From Aureococcus anophagefferens (Eukaryota; Sar; Pelagophyceae; Pelagomonadales; Pelagomonadaceae): DNA of 64,000 bases. Every line of letters begins with the position of its first letter. Within the stretch, counting starts at the first letter, position 1. Below, in pieces: positions 18,901-28,029 of the stretch. The DNA is taken from positions 331,384 to 395,383 of the forward strand of contig NW_008705572.1 of the NCBI RefSeq assembly GCF_000186865.1, read 5' to 3'. The notes beneath the pieces are model-generated. The model saw only the letters and a program-made list of their open reading frames with translations. It was not told the origin of the DNA and searched no databases. Both the position numbers and the translations under genes were made by a program.

Positions 18901-20375
18901 CTTGGCGCGGTCCCGGAGCCCCGCCAGCGCGCCCTCGAAGTCCTCGCCGCCGCGGACATCATCTAAACCGTCCGGCGCGGCCTCGAGCACCGCGTCGGCG
19001 ACGCCGCGCACCGCGTCGCGCCGCACGTCCCACGACGGGTCGTTGAGCCGCGACGCGCACCTGCCCAGGAGGTCCGCGCGCGCCTTCGCGTTCGCCGCGG
19101 CGACCTTCAGCGCGACGCGCACCATCTTCGCGCGCAGCTCCGCGTCCTTGTCCGTGAAGCGGCGGAGCCACTCCGCGTAGACCGTGGGGTACGCCGCCGC
19201 GTAGTCGCCCTCGGCGAACAAGCGGCCGAGGAGCGTCACCGTCGCGTCGCGCGTCTTCGCGTCGTCGCAGACCAGGCGCTCGGCGACCTTGGGCAGCGTG
19301 TAGAGCAGGAGCCGCGGCTCGACGAGGTGGAGCTCGTAGACGAGCGCGTACGCGTTCGACGACGCGTCGGACTGCTGGAGCACGGACGCGTCGACGGGCA
19401 CGATGGCGTCCTCGTCCTCGTCCTCGTCCTCGTTGGACGTGTCCGAGCGGCGCGGCTTGCCCGGGCCGTCGGGCGACACGACGCCCTCCGTCGGCGTGAG
19501 CGAGAGGCAGCCGTTGAGCCACGCGGCGACGGGCCGCGTGAGCGCGTCCGAGGACCGGCGGACGACCTGCTGCGCGAGCGCGTGCGTCGCGGGCGTGCCC
19601 TTGCGGCTCGAGGGCAGCAGGCTCACCAACAGAAGCTCGACGAGCGCGTCGGGCACGGGCTCGACCTCGCCGAGGACCGTCGTGAAGACGTCGAGCGTCG
19701 CGTCGCGCACGTCCGACGCGCCGTCGCGCGCGGAGGAGAGCAGGGCGTCGCAGAAGTCGACGAGGCCCGCCTCGGCGCCCGGCGCGCCGCCCTGATAGAG
19801 CTCCGTGAGCGCGCAGACGCTCCGGAAGTGGCGCAGCGAGTCCAGCGCGCACCTATAGGTTTCTTCGCGCTCCTCGAAAGTCGCGCGCGAGCTGTAGTTT
19901 TCTTCACGCTCCTCGAAAGTCGCGCGCGCGCGAACGGGTCTCCTCGAGAGTATCGCGCGCGCGCGGAAAGCCCGCGCTTCCGCTGGGGGACGCCGCGGCC
20001 GCGCTTGACGCGGTCCTGCGTCAGCTCCGCGTCGCGGCCGCCGTCGCCCGCCTGGCCGTGGCGCCGCAGCGACGCCGCGAGGAGGCCGAAGACGCCGAGC
20101 AGCTCGTCGTCGCCGTAGGGCGCGCGCGGCGCGTAGACGCGGAGCACCTCGCAGAGGCACGTCGCCGCCCAGAGCCGCACCGCGCCGGACTTGTGCTCGA
20201 CGAGCCCCGGGCTCACGAGCTGCCGCGCGACGCCCTTGAGGCCGCTCGGCCGCGCGGCGTCCTGCTCCGTCGCCTCGAGGAGCGTCTGCGCGGACTCGAG
20301 GTTTTTCAGGAGCTCCTTGGTGCTCGACGTCGGCTCGAGCTCGAGCTTGCGGAAGTCGAGCTTCGTCTTGCCCAT
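15937..20375 (-). CDS. PDS5: Sister-chromatid cohesion protein PDS5
   Basis: Two exons, 20375..20005 and 19852..15937, 1428 residues, near the usual PDS5 size. PDS5 is a HEAT-repeat regulator of cohesin loading, release and maintenance in the nucleus. The N-terminus MGKTKLDFRKL leads into KSGAVRLWAATCLCEVLRVYAPRAPY, the conserved PDS5 block ([22 protein letters not shown]-like). Further matches are ALVYELHLVEPRLLLYTLPKVAERL, RDATVTLLGRLFAEG, LNDPSWDVRRDAVRGVADAVL and RRAEIRKEALTGLASLYRAHVSKRWD. Ala/Asp-rich helical repeats fill the middle. The C-terminal ~200 residues are Lys-rich with AKKKKPATKKPAAKKRG, likely nuclear-localising and DNA-binding. The intron falls after KRHVK-type sequence, joining TQDRVK to CALDSLRHF. 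Confidence 0.9.
19853..20004 (-). mobile_element. Introner-like intron (152 nt) with internal tandem repeat in PDS5
   Basis: The minus strand starts GCGCGGCC then GCGGCGTCCCC and ends CCTATAG. The second half holds two copies of a 39-nt unit containing ACTTTCGAGGAGCG and a third partial copy. Each full unit ends in a possible acceptor (AACTACAG and ACCTATAG). The whole intron is free of stop codons in the downstream exon's frame. The flanking duplication is weak (GCGCGGCC against GTGCGCGC). The donor is GC if the frame is to be kept. Confidence 0.6.
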
Positions 20376-21312
20376 GCTTGTCGGCGCGTGGTGTGCGCTT
20401 CGTTTGGCGGCTGTGAGCGGTCGCGGGTGCCCTTTGATGGCGTGCTACAGCGGCGCTTCGACGAGGTGCTCGGCGTTTGAGCTCGACTCGGACTTTGGCG
20501 CCCTCGGAGAGCCCTGATCCGCGCCCCGGCGGGCCGGGGGTCAGACAGCTCGAAGAATGGCGCGGCGCGCGCGCGGCGCGGCGCGCGGGACGCTGCGACG
20601 GCTGCTTGCGCGGCGGCGCGTTCCGACGTGTGCCCTTCCCCGCGCCCGTCGTCCTGGGGAGCCGTTCGCCACCGCTCCCGCGTTCGCCGTCCTGGGATCT
20701 GCGCACCACCGCGTCCCTCACGCTGCGCTTCACCGCGCTCAGGCTATGTTCGTCTCCACTCTCGCCCCCACCCAGCTGTTGTTCTCCTCCTGGATCTCGA
20801 TCCGGGTCCCTAGAGGTGCGGAGCGGAGCTCGTCGCCAAGTTCCTCTCGCGTCACGTCCCACGAGGCCTCAGTGGTTGATGACCGACCCCTCAGGCTCGC
20901 GGCCACACATGGCCGCGCTCGCCTGCCAGCTGGGCTGGACTTCCATGAAGTTCTACGTCACATCTGCCGCCGCGCACCTGGCGCGCGCCGGTGTCCTCGA
21001 TTTTACACGGGCAACACGATGACCCTCGCAGGTGCTCAAGTACACGGTCGCCAGCCGCGGCCGGGCCTGGGCGGCCCGGGCCACGCGACCTCAGAGGAGC
21101 CAGGATACGCCTAGGATACCCGTAACGCAGTCTCACTCTGATCTGGGTTATGGGCCCACTGGACCTGGTCCTACGGCGGCAGCGCTAGCAGCGCGTCGAT
21201 CCAGGCCTCGATCCACCAGCGTCGATCGACACCGCCGGCGCCGCCGCAGAAACGCAGGCGTGCTCTTGCAATCACGAGCTCCGCCGCATAGCCGCGGCCG
21301 AAGAGCGCCGCC
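20376..21312. other. Long intergenic region, 937 bp
   Basis: This divergent interval lies between PDS5 and the MaoC gene. Open frames up to about 180 codons exist, but they encode no recognisable domain and have unlike codon use. It is the longest gene-free stretch of the window and probably holds two promoters and untranslated leaders. No tRNA or repeat family was identified. Confidence 0.4.
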
Positions 21313-22820
21313 ATGCTCGTCGCGCGCGCCGCGAGACGCGTCGCGCGGCACGCGCCGCGCCACGTGCGATCGCTGAGCGCGCTGCCGCAGCCGTCGCGGG
21401 GCGCGGCGCCGCAGGCCTGGGAGACGGACGACGGCTTCATGCAGCTGCGCGCGGAGCACTCCGTCGCGGGCACGGATCTCGTCTTCGGCGAGACGCTGGA
21501 CCCGGCCATCGACCTGAAGACGACGGTCGCGGGCGACGCCGTCGAGTCGCCCTACGAGCTCACGGTCGACGCGTCCATGCGCGACTTCTGGTGCAGCGCG
21601 TTCCATTCCACGAACCGGCTGGTGACGTCGATGCCCTTCGCGCAGCGCCTGGGCTTCACGGATCGCCTGTTGCCCTTCGACCTCATGCTCTTCCTGACGG
21701 GCGCCATGGCCCACGCGGACCGCGCGGTGGAGGAGGTCGCGTTCAAGAACGCGCGCTACTACGCGCCGCGCTACGCCGGGCGGGAAAACAGTGATGCAAC
21801 GTCGCTTCAACGTGAGCGTTCCGCACGCGCGCGTTCCGGAAAAAAACATCCACGCTTCGAGAGCGCTCCGAAAGATGATCGCTCGTCCAAAAATGAGCCG
21901 AAACGAGTGGAACACGACCGAGCGAGGAGCCTCCGAAGTTGGGCACGTCGCGCACCCTTTCGCGGCCCAGGTGCTACGCGGGCGACACGTTCAAGAAGCG
22001 GTTCGTGCTGCGGTCGAAGCGCATCCCGAAGAAGAACCCGAAGACCGTGGTGGCGACCTTCGAGTGCGAGCTGCGGAACCAGCGCGGGGAGCTGGTCTTC
22101 AGCGTCGAGAAGGCGATGCTGTTCCCGCTGGACGACGGCGAGTCGGCGACGGTGTACGAGTCCGTCGCGGACCACGAGGTCTACGTGCCCGACGAGCACC
22201 CCCTGCGCCAGCAGATCGTCAAGTCGGCGGACCTGCTGGGGGAGCTCGGCGGCGTGACGCTGCGGCCGCTCGACCCGGGCAAGCTCTTCACGCACGGAAG
22301 CGCGCGCATGCTCACGATGACGCAGACGATGCAGCTGGCGGCGCTGGGGCGCGTCGTCCACGACCGCCACTTCAACCCGGCCAAGTACGCCGGCGAGCCC
22401 GAGCGCGAGCGGCTCTACGTGCCCGGCGCGCTCGCGCTCGGCCTCGTGAACGCGTGCAGCGGCCGCGAGCTGCACGAGGTCCTCTTCCAGACCATGCACC
22501 ACGTGAGCTTCGTGAACCACCTCCACCCCAACGAGGTCGTCTCCGCCGTGAGCTACATCCGGTCGCGGTCCGAGTCGCTCTCGGGAGAGCTCGAGAAGCA
22601 GGAGGTCGTCACCATCGGCGTCAAGAACATCGCCGACGCGACGGCCATCCAGGACCACCCCCTGCCCCGGTCCCTCTTCATGACGGACCAGCCCCTCCGC
22701 ACCCACGAGCTCGCCGCCGCCCTCGGCGACCACCCCGTCCTCAAGCCCGAGAACGTCATCCTCCACTGCTTCCGCTCCATCTACCGCCAGGCGCCCAAGG
22801 CCGACGTGTTCCTCCTGTAG
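21313..22820 (+). CDS. MaoC-like double-hotdog protein, mitochondrial presequence
   Basis: Exons 21313..21767 and 21971..22820, 434 residues. The N-terminus MLVARAARRVARHAPRHVRSLSALP is Arg-rich and lacks acidic residues, a mitochondrial presequence. The body has two hotdog-like halves. The first contains LVTSMPFAQRLGFTDRLLPFDLMLFLTGAMAH and, across the intron, CYAGDTFKKRFVLRSKRIPKKNPKTVVATFECELRNQRGELVFSVEKAMLFP, typical of MaoC-type acyl-CoA hydratases. The second contains RMLTMTQTMQLAALGRVVHDRHFNP and SFVNHLHPNEVVSAVSYIRSR, ending in VGVKN and LHCFRSIYR-type strands. The catalytic D/H pair of (R)-specific hydratases is not unambiguous, so the substrate (mesaconyl-CoA-like or other) is left open. 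Splicing gives YYAPCYAGDTF. Confidence 0.7.
21768..21970 (+). mobile_element. Long introner-like intron (203 nt, GC-AG) in the MaoC gene
   Basis: It begins GCGCTACG, then CCGGGCGGGAAAACAGTGATG, shares CAACGTCGCTTCAACGTGA, CACGCTTCGAGAGCGCT and CCGAAACGAGTGGA with the element in the propeller gene, and ends GCGGCCCAG. GTGCTACG (7 of 8) follows. The ends are imperfect inverted repeats. The GC donor keeps phase 2 through the junction. Confidence 0.75.
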
Positions 22821-22953
22821 GGGGTGTCCGGATGCGCCTTCGGGAGTAGGTTCACACATGTATGCCGTACGATGTTGGTTCAGCGTTGACTTCAATATCT
22901 GAAAGGTGCACTCAGATCTGAGAAGCTGCCCGACGCATTCCACCAGAGCGGCG

Positions 22954-24949
22954 ATGGGGATGACCGCCGACGCGGAGAACAAGGACGCCGACGTGAAGCT
23001 GCTGGACGCGAAGGCCGACGATGTGAAGCTCGACGCGGCCGAGCGCGGCGGCGACGCCGACGCGAAAGACGAGAAGGCCGAGCGCGGCGGCGACGCCGAC
23101 GCGAAGGATGCGAAGGCCGCGGACGCCAAGGACGCAGCCCCACCGGCCCCGCCGCCCTTCCGCTTCTTCCAGGAGTTCCTGCCCCTGCTCCGCGACATCC
23201 ACGCCATGGTCGTCGCGCTGCCCGGCTACGGCCCGTTCCTCGCGAAATACGGCGCGCTCCAGGTCGTGCGCCTCGCCACGGCGCTGAGCCCGCTCGTCGC
23301 CGCGCGGCTCCTGCGCCGCGCGGACTTCGACGACCTGTCGCCGGCGCAGTACGCCGCGCTGGGCTGCGTCGGCGCGATCAACGTGCTCGGGCGCCTCGCG
23401 CCCTTCGCGAGCGCCGAGGCCGTCGACGCGCTCAAGGAGAGCCTCCAGATCACGCAGGCGACGGCCGTCGTCGCGAAGCTCTTCGAGCTGCCGCACGACG
23501 CCATGCTCTCGACGCCGACGGGCGAGTTCGTGCAGCTCATCGCCAAGGTCTTCCGCAACCTGGACACGCTGTTGCCGGCGTTGTACGGCGCGATCCTGCC
23601 CGTGGCCGTCGAGACGCTCTGCGCCGTCGGCTTCGTCGCCTACGTCTACGGCTGGATCGCCGCCGTGCTCCTGGGCCTCTTCCTGGCCTACAGCAAGGTC
23701 GCCTACGCCGCGGCGGGCTCGTCCCGGCGTCCCGCGGCGAGTTTCGAGCGCCTTCGACCGAAGAATCACCGTAGGCAAGAAGGCGGAGCGGAACAAGAAC
23801 ATGATGATGGCGATGCTCTCCGAGTGGGGCAAGATCCTCGCGACGGCGCAGTCCTACGAGCGCGCGCACGTCTTCGGCAACGTCGGCCACGAGGTCGCGA
23901 CGGTGCGCGGCGCGTTCGCGCGCATCGGCGACCGCATCACGGCGCTCTCGCGCCTCGAGCACCGCGAGGGCCTCTCGCTGACGTTCCTCACGCTGACGAC
24001 GACGCTCGGCTTCCTCGCGCTCGTCTCCGCGGCGGACGTGCGCGGCACGGCCGTCGAGCGCGTCGCGCTCATGTTCTACCTGTTCATCTACATCGGCGGC
24101 TTCGACCCCTACGCCGTGGGCATCTCGAACCTGCGCGCGGCCGTCTTCGAGTACCAGACGTTCCACGCGTTCGTCGCCAAGCTCTCGGACGTCGCGGACG
24201 CGCCGGGCGCGGCACCCATCGCGCGCCGGCCGCGGCCGTCCATCGAGTTCCGCAACGTGAGCTTCTCCTACGGCGGGCGCGCGATCCTCGACGACGTAAG
24301 CTTCGCGTGCGAGCGCGGCCAGACCGTGGGCCTCGTCGGCGCGTCGGGCTGCGGCAAGTCGACGGTCCTGCGGCTGCTGCTCCGGTTCTACCGCCCGTCG
24401 TCCGGATCCATCTTCGTGGACGGCAAGGACGTGCACCGGGACATCACGGGCGACTCGCTCCGCGCGCTCTTCTCCGTCGTCACCCAGGACGCGCAGATCT
24501 TCAACGGGTCCATCCGCGACAACATCGCCTACGGCAAGCTCGGCGCGACGGACGACGAGATCCTGGCCGCGGCGCGCGCCGCGGAGCTCGTCCTCGACGC
24601 CGGCGACCTGACGCTGGACAAGGACTGCGGCGAGAAGGGCGCGAAGCTCAGCGGCGGCCAGCAGCAGCGCGTGTCGCTCGCGCGCGCGATCCTCAAGAGC
24701 GGCTCAGTCTTCCTCCTCGACGAGCCGACGACGGGCCTCGACAACACGGTCGCCAAGTCGCTCCAGGCGACGCTCGACGCGCTCTCCGCGGAGTCGACCA
24801 CGCTCTGCATCACGCACCACCTGGAGGACCTCCGCGCGGCGGACCAGATCCTCTACCTCGACGGCGGCCGCGTCGTCGAGCGCGGCTCCTACGACTCACT
24901 CATGGAGCAGCGCGGCGCCTTCTTCGACCAGGTCAACGCGCGGCGCTAG
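22954..24949 (+). CDS. ABC half-transporter (ABCB/ATM-HMT type)
   Basis: Exons 22954..23716 and 23775..24949, 645 residues: one membrane domain and one nucleotide-binding domain. The acidic N-terminus contains a 48-bp tandem duplication ([10 protein letters not shown] twice). Helices lie around residues 85-250 and 330-380. The ATPase domain (about 420-640) is complete: [10 protein letters not shown], Walker [11 protein letters not shown]-loop VVTQDAQIF, signature LSGGQQQR, Walker [13 protein letters not shown] and H-loop THHLED. Domain order and the [10 protein letters not shown] start suit the ABCB6/7/ATM1 and B-type half transporters, which dimerise in mitochondrial, vacuolar or plasma membranes. 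A targeting signal is not clear. The intron lies between the last membrane helices ([14 protein letters not shown]). Confidence 0.85.
23717..23774 (+). mobile_element. Short introner-like intron (58 nt) in the ABC transporter gene
   Basis: It begins GCTCGTCC then CGGCGTCCCGCGG, contains TTTCGAG and ends ACCGTAG before GCAAGAAGGC. Placing the donor at GC, eight bases before CGGCGTCC, matches the layout of the other short introners. A GT donor at 23729 also keeps the frame and cannot be excluded. The flanking copies are poorly matched. Confidence 0.5.
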
Positions 24950-25151
24950 GCCATGTCTAAGACCATCGTATGGCGCCTCGTATGCCTCGGCGACGGCTCC
25001 AGAGGAACGTTTTGCTTAGCCGCGGCGCAGGGAAGGACCGAAGGGGGAGAGAACAGCGAAGGGGGGCGTAGGGAAGCGTCACGGGAGGACACGACTAGGG
25101 CGGAGGCGTACGCGAGCACGGCGACGAAGAGGGCACGACGACGTAGGGCGG
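24950..25151. other. Convergent intergenic, 202 bp
   Basis: 3' flanks of the ABC transporter gene and the retroelement remnant. Purine-rich on the plus strand (GGAAGGACCGAAGGGGGAGAG). No gene is seen. Confidence 0.3.
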
Positions 25152-26888
25152 CTACTGCTCGTAGGCGACGCCGAAGGTCCCGCCGGTGCCGCGGGCCGCG
25201 CGGGCGTAGGCCGCGTCGCGGGCCCGCTTCGCGGCCGCGTCCCGGCCGTAGTCGGGCCGCGGGATCGACGACGGGGCGCCGATGAGGCCGAGGCCTTCGA
25301 TCTTGATCCGCGCGACCGCGCGCACGGAGGCGACGCCCCACTCGCGGTAGAGCCGCTGCTTCTGGATCGACTTCGCGTGGTCGAGGCTCGTGGCGCCGGC
25401 CTCGACCCAGGTCCGCTCCGCGATCTCCTCGGCGGCCATGGCCAGGACCTCGTGGGCGCCCTTGCTCAGCTCGCCGAAGTAGCCCGCCACGAAGCCGACG
25501 ACGGAGCCGAAGGATCCGAGGCGGCGCTCGAAGGGACCCGGCGAAGCCTCGTCCGGGTAGAACTTCTTGTCGAGCTTCTCGGCGTGCAGGCGGTACTCGC
25601 GGTTGATGATGCCCGCGCGCTCGTCGCACGGCAAGGTGCCGCCTCTGCGGGCGGGCGACCGGCCGTAGCGCGACTTGGCGAAGCCGATGGTCTTGACGTC
25701 GGCGAGCTGCGCGGCGCGGCCGCCCGGCACGAGCTTGAAGTCCGGGACGATGCCGGCCTTATCCCGGGCCCCCTTGCCCGCGTGCTGCTCGAAGAAGGAC
25801 GTGGCCGCGTCGGCGGGCACCAGGTCCGCGAAGACGCCGAGGACCTCCCGGTCGTAGGACACGCGCGCCTCGCGGAGCGAGCCCTCGATGACGGTCGCGA
25901 CGCTGTCGTGCCAGGCCGTCCGCACGCTCTTGCGGTTCAGGATCCTGACGTCGGTGAAGAAGACGTGGCCGAAGGCGTCGACGACGCTCGACGTGTTCTG
26001 GATGCGCCTCGCGACGTGGGGGATCATGCACGGGCTCTTGACGCCGAAGTAGGTCGCGGCGACCTCGGCGAACTCGCCGTTCGTGAAGGCCGCGCAGCCC
26101 ACCGGGAGCGTCGTGAGCCAGGCCCTCGCGGCCTGGTCCCGCGCCGCCTCGGCGGCGCAGTAGGGGAAACCGTCGATCGCGAGGTCCGCGAGCTCGGCCT
26201 TGTAGGCCGCGAACGCCACCTTGTCGAGCTCTGCCGTCAGGCGGTGCTGCATCTTGGGGACGCGCACGCCGCCGTCGCCGACGCCCGCGTCGGCGAAGGG
26301 CTTCGCGAGGAGGCCCTCGTGGTCCTCCTCCTCGGCCACGGCGGCGACCATGGAGTCCCAGGCCGCGAGCATCTCGACGGCGGTGGAGCACCCGGAGCCC
26401 GCGGCGGCCTCGAGGCCCGCGAACTGGCCCGAGGCCCCCTCGTCGAAGGACCCTTGACCCAACTCCGGCTCGAGCTGGGTCATAAAGCCGGCCACCGTCA
26501 ACCCGCCGACGAGGCGGTCGACCATGGTCGGCAGCACGGCGCAGCCCGCGCCGAAGAACGCGGCGGCGGCGACGCCGACGCGGAGGCGCAGCCCGCCGCC
26601 ACCGTGGCGGATCGGCATGCGGAGCCGCTTCCGCGCAAGATCGTCGGCCAAGATCAAAGGCCCGGCCTCGCCGAAGGCGTCGCTCGCCGCGCTCGTGACG
26701 GCCGTGTCGAAGTCCGCGAGGAAGATCCGGGACGCCGACACGTACAGGGTCTGCGCCCAGTAGTCGACGCGCGTGCTCATGCACCAGAGCAAGAGGAGCC
26801 AGAGCGCCTGCGAGGAGGAGGACCGGAGCTGTGTGGTGACTTTGTTGACGTAGCTCATCGTGTCCTCCAACTTGGAACGTTTTGCCAT
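25152..26888 (-). CDS. Retroelement-derived protein: RT tail plus endonuclease-like end
   Basis: About 578 residues from the ATG at 26888 (26858 is an alternative). No reverse-transcriptase catalytic core is present. The first ~150 residues resemble the region after the RT in many algal and protist non-LTR elements: [65 protein letters not shown]. Later VDAFGHVFF..HDSVATVIEGSLREA occupies the place of the usual Cys/His knuckle, here with the cysteines absent. Near residue 435, VPDFKLVPGGRAAQLADVKTI resembles a PD-(D/E)xK endonuclease core, followed by INREYRLHAEKLDKKF and GPFERRLGSFGSVVGFVAGYFGE, also typical of these elements. I read it as the 3' part of a truncated element or a domesticated descendant. 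The frame is intact, so it is not simply decayed. Confidence 0.6.
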   Translation of the reverse strand: MAKRSKLEDTMSYVNKVTTQLRSSSSQALWLLLLWCMSTRVDYWAQTLYVSASRIFLADFDTAVTSAASDAFGEAGPLILADDLARKRLRMPIRHGGGGLRLRVGVAAAAFFGAGCAVLPTMVDRLVGGLTVAGFMTQLEPELGQGSFDEGASGQFAGLEAAAGSGCSTAVEMLAAWDSMVAAVAEEEDHEGLLAKPFADAGVGDGGVRVPKMQHRLTAELDKVAFAAYKAELADLAIDGFPYCAAEAARDQAARAWLTTLPVGCAAFTNGEFAEVAATYFGVKSPCMIPHVARRIQNTSSVVDAFGHVFFTDVRILNRKSVRTAWHDSVATVIEGSLREARVSYDREVLGVFADLVPADAATSFFEQHAGKGARDKAGIVPDFKLVPGGRAAQLADVKTIGFAKSRYGRSPARRGGTLPCDERAGIINREYRLHAEKLDKKFYPDEASPGPFERRLGSFGSVVGFVAGYFGELSKGAHEVLAMAAEEIAERTWVEAGATSLDHAKSIQKQRLYREWGVASVRAVARIKIEGLGLIGAPSSIPRPDYGRDAAAKRARDAAYARAARGTGGTFGVAYEQ

Positions 26889-28014
26889 TAAAATTTTACC
26901 ACTGGCGAGCAAGGCGCCAAAACTTCGACAAAACCGGCGACGCGCCACGATCGCGAGCACTTCGCACCTGATCTCTGCCATCATCGGCGACGCCGTCCTC
27001 GGCGGCAAAGTGCGCACGAGCGTGAACGAGATCGTGAGCTACACCGAGCGTGTGTGTGTGCCGGCCCTCGCCAAATATGTCCTGTACAACTACTACGAGC
27101 GCGTCGTGCGGAGCGATAGCGACGGATGGGGCAGCATACGCGGCGATTACGACGGATACGGCGAGGAGGAGAGGTTCCGCGAGGAGCTGCCCGATTCGTA
27201 TGATCCTTCTCGTCGCGAGAGCCCGCTATTCGAAGACGCGCGGCTCGACTGGCACATGAATTTTCCAACCAAGGCCCTTTATCACACGGAGCGATCCTGG
27301 GATCATAACCTCGGCTATGTATTCACTGGAGAGCCGAAGGAGTTCGCTTTCCCCGGCTTCGGAGGTTGGACCGTGGAAAATGTCGTCGAGACGGACGCAG
27401 ACGAGGAAGAGATTCCGACGTTCGCGCAGTACCTGCGCGCGTTGCCGGGCCGCGTCCGCGCGGCCCTCGAGGCCATGCCGGCGGAGCGCATCATCGAGAT
27501 CCATGGTTTCCTCAAGGTCGGCCACGACTCGAGCCTTGGCGACGTCGAGCTCGTGGACGAGGCGCACGTGCACAGGCGCGGACGCACGTGCTGCGACGTT
27601 TCACCGGTGGTCATCGTCGAGTCCATCTCGGGATCCGGCTCGGACCTGACCGATGAGGGGGTAGCCACGCTCTGCTGGCTCGTGAGCCCGCTCGGTCGAC
27701 CCGTTCCAATCAATCGCGCTATGAGCGTACTCTCTTCGGCTCGTGACCGAATGCCACCGTGCGCGTGGCGGTTCCTCCGCATGCCGAATCCTAAGCCGCC
27801 CGCGCCGCCGCCCGCGCCGCCGCCCGCGCCGGCACCCGCGCCGGCACCCGCGCCGGCCTCGGCGCCGCCGCCGCCCGTGCCGGCGTGGATATCCACGCCG
27901 CCCCCGCCGCCGCCGCTCGCCGCGCCTCCCGCGACGACCGCCCGGCGCTCCTTCGCCGACATCGTCGAGACAGCCAAGGCCAACTCGGCGAAGCGACCCC
28001 GGCCCGCGAGCTAG
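26860..28014 (+). CDS. Orphan protein with Pro/Ala-rich tail, 5' end uncertain
   Basis: The open frame runs from about 26860, but the only upstream initiator is GTG. The first in-frame ATG is near 27256, yet sequence before it looks protein-like (SHLISAIIGDAVLGGKVRTSVNEIVSYTERVCVPALAKYVLYNYYERVV), so an upstream exon is likely. The middle region is acidic and Trp/Tyr-rich (RLDWHMNFPTKALYHTERSWDHNLGYVF). Another block (PTFAQYLRALPGRVRAALEAMPAERIIEIHGF) looks helical. The last ~100 residues are alternating Pro/Ala with PPPAPPPAPAPAP repeats, ending RRSFADIVETAKANSAKR. No family is recognised. It is head-to-head with, and its open frame overlaps the 5' end of, the retroelement-derived gene; less GC-rich than neighbours in its first half. 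Confidence 0.5.
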   Translation: MSSNLERFAIKILPLASKAPKLRQNRRRATIASTSHLISAIIGDAVLGGKVRTSVNEIVSYTERVCVPALAKYVLYNYYERVVRSDSDGWGSIRGDYDGYGEEERFREELPDSYDPSRRESPLFEDARLDWHMNFPTKALYHTERSWDHNLGYVFTGEPKEFAFPGFGGWTVENVVETDADEEEIPTFAQYLRALPGRVRAALEAMPAERIIEIHGFLKVGHDSSLGDVELVDEAHVHRRGRTCCDVSPVVIVESISGSGSDLTDEGVATLCWLVSPLGRPVPINRAMSVLSSARDRMPPCAWRFLRMPNPKPPAPPPAPPPAPAPAPAPAPASAPPPPVPAWISTPPPPPPLAAPPATTARRSFADIVETAKANSAKRPRPAS

Positions 28015-28029
28015 GCGTAACCCCCTTAC

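Noticed and set aside
20477..21114. Plus-strand frames of 180 codons between PDS5 and the MaoC gene
   Set aside because: No homology features, atypical composition and overlapping each other in different frames.
27790..27880. Pro/Ala tandem stretch of the orphan gene as a CRISPR-like or satellite array
   Set aside because: It is a coding PPAPPPAP repeat of short units, not spaced repeats.
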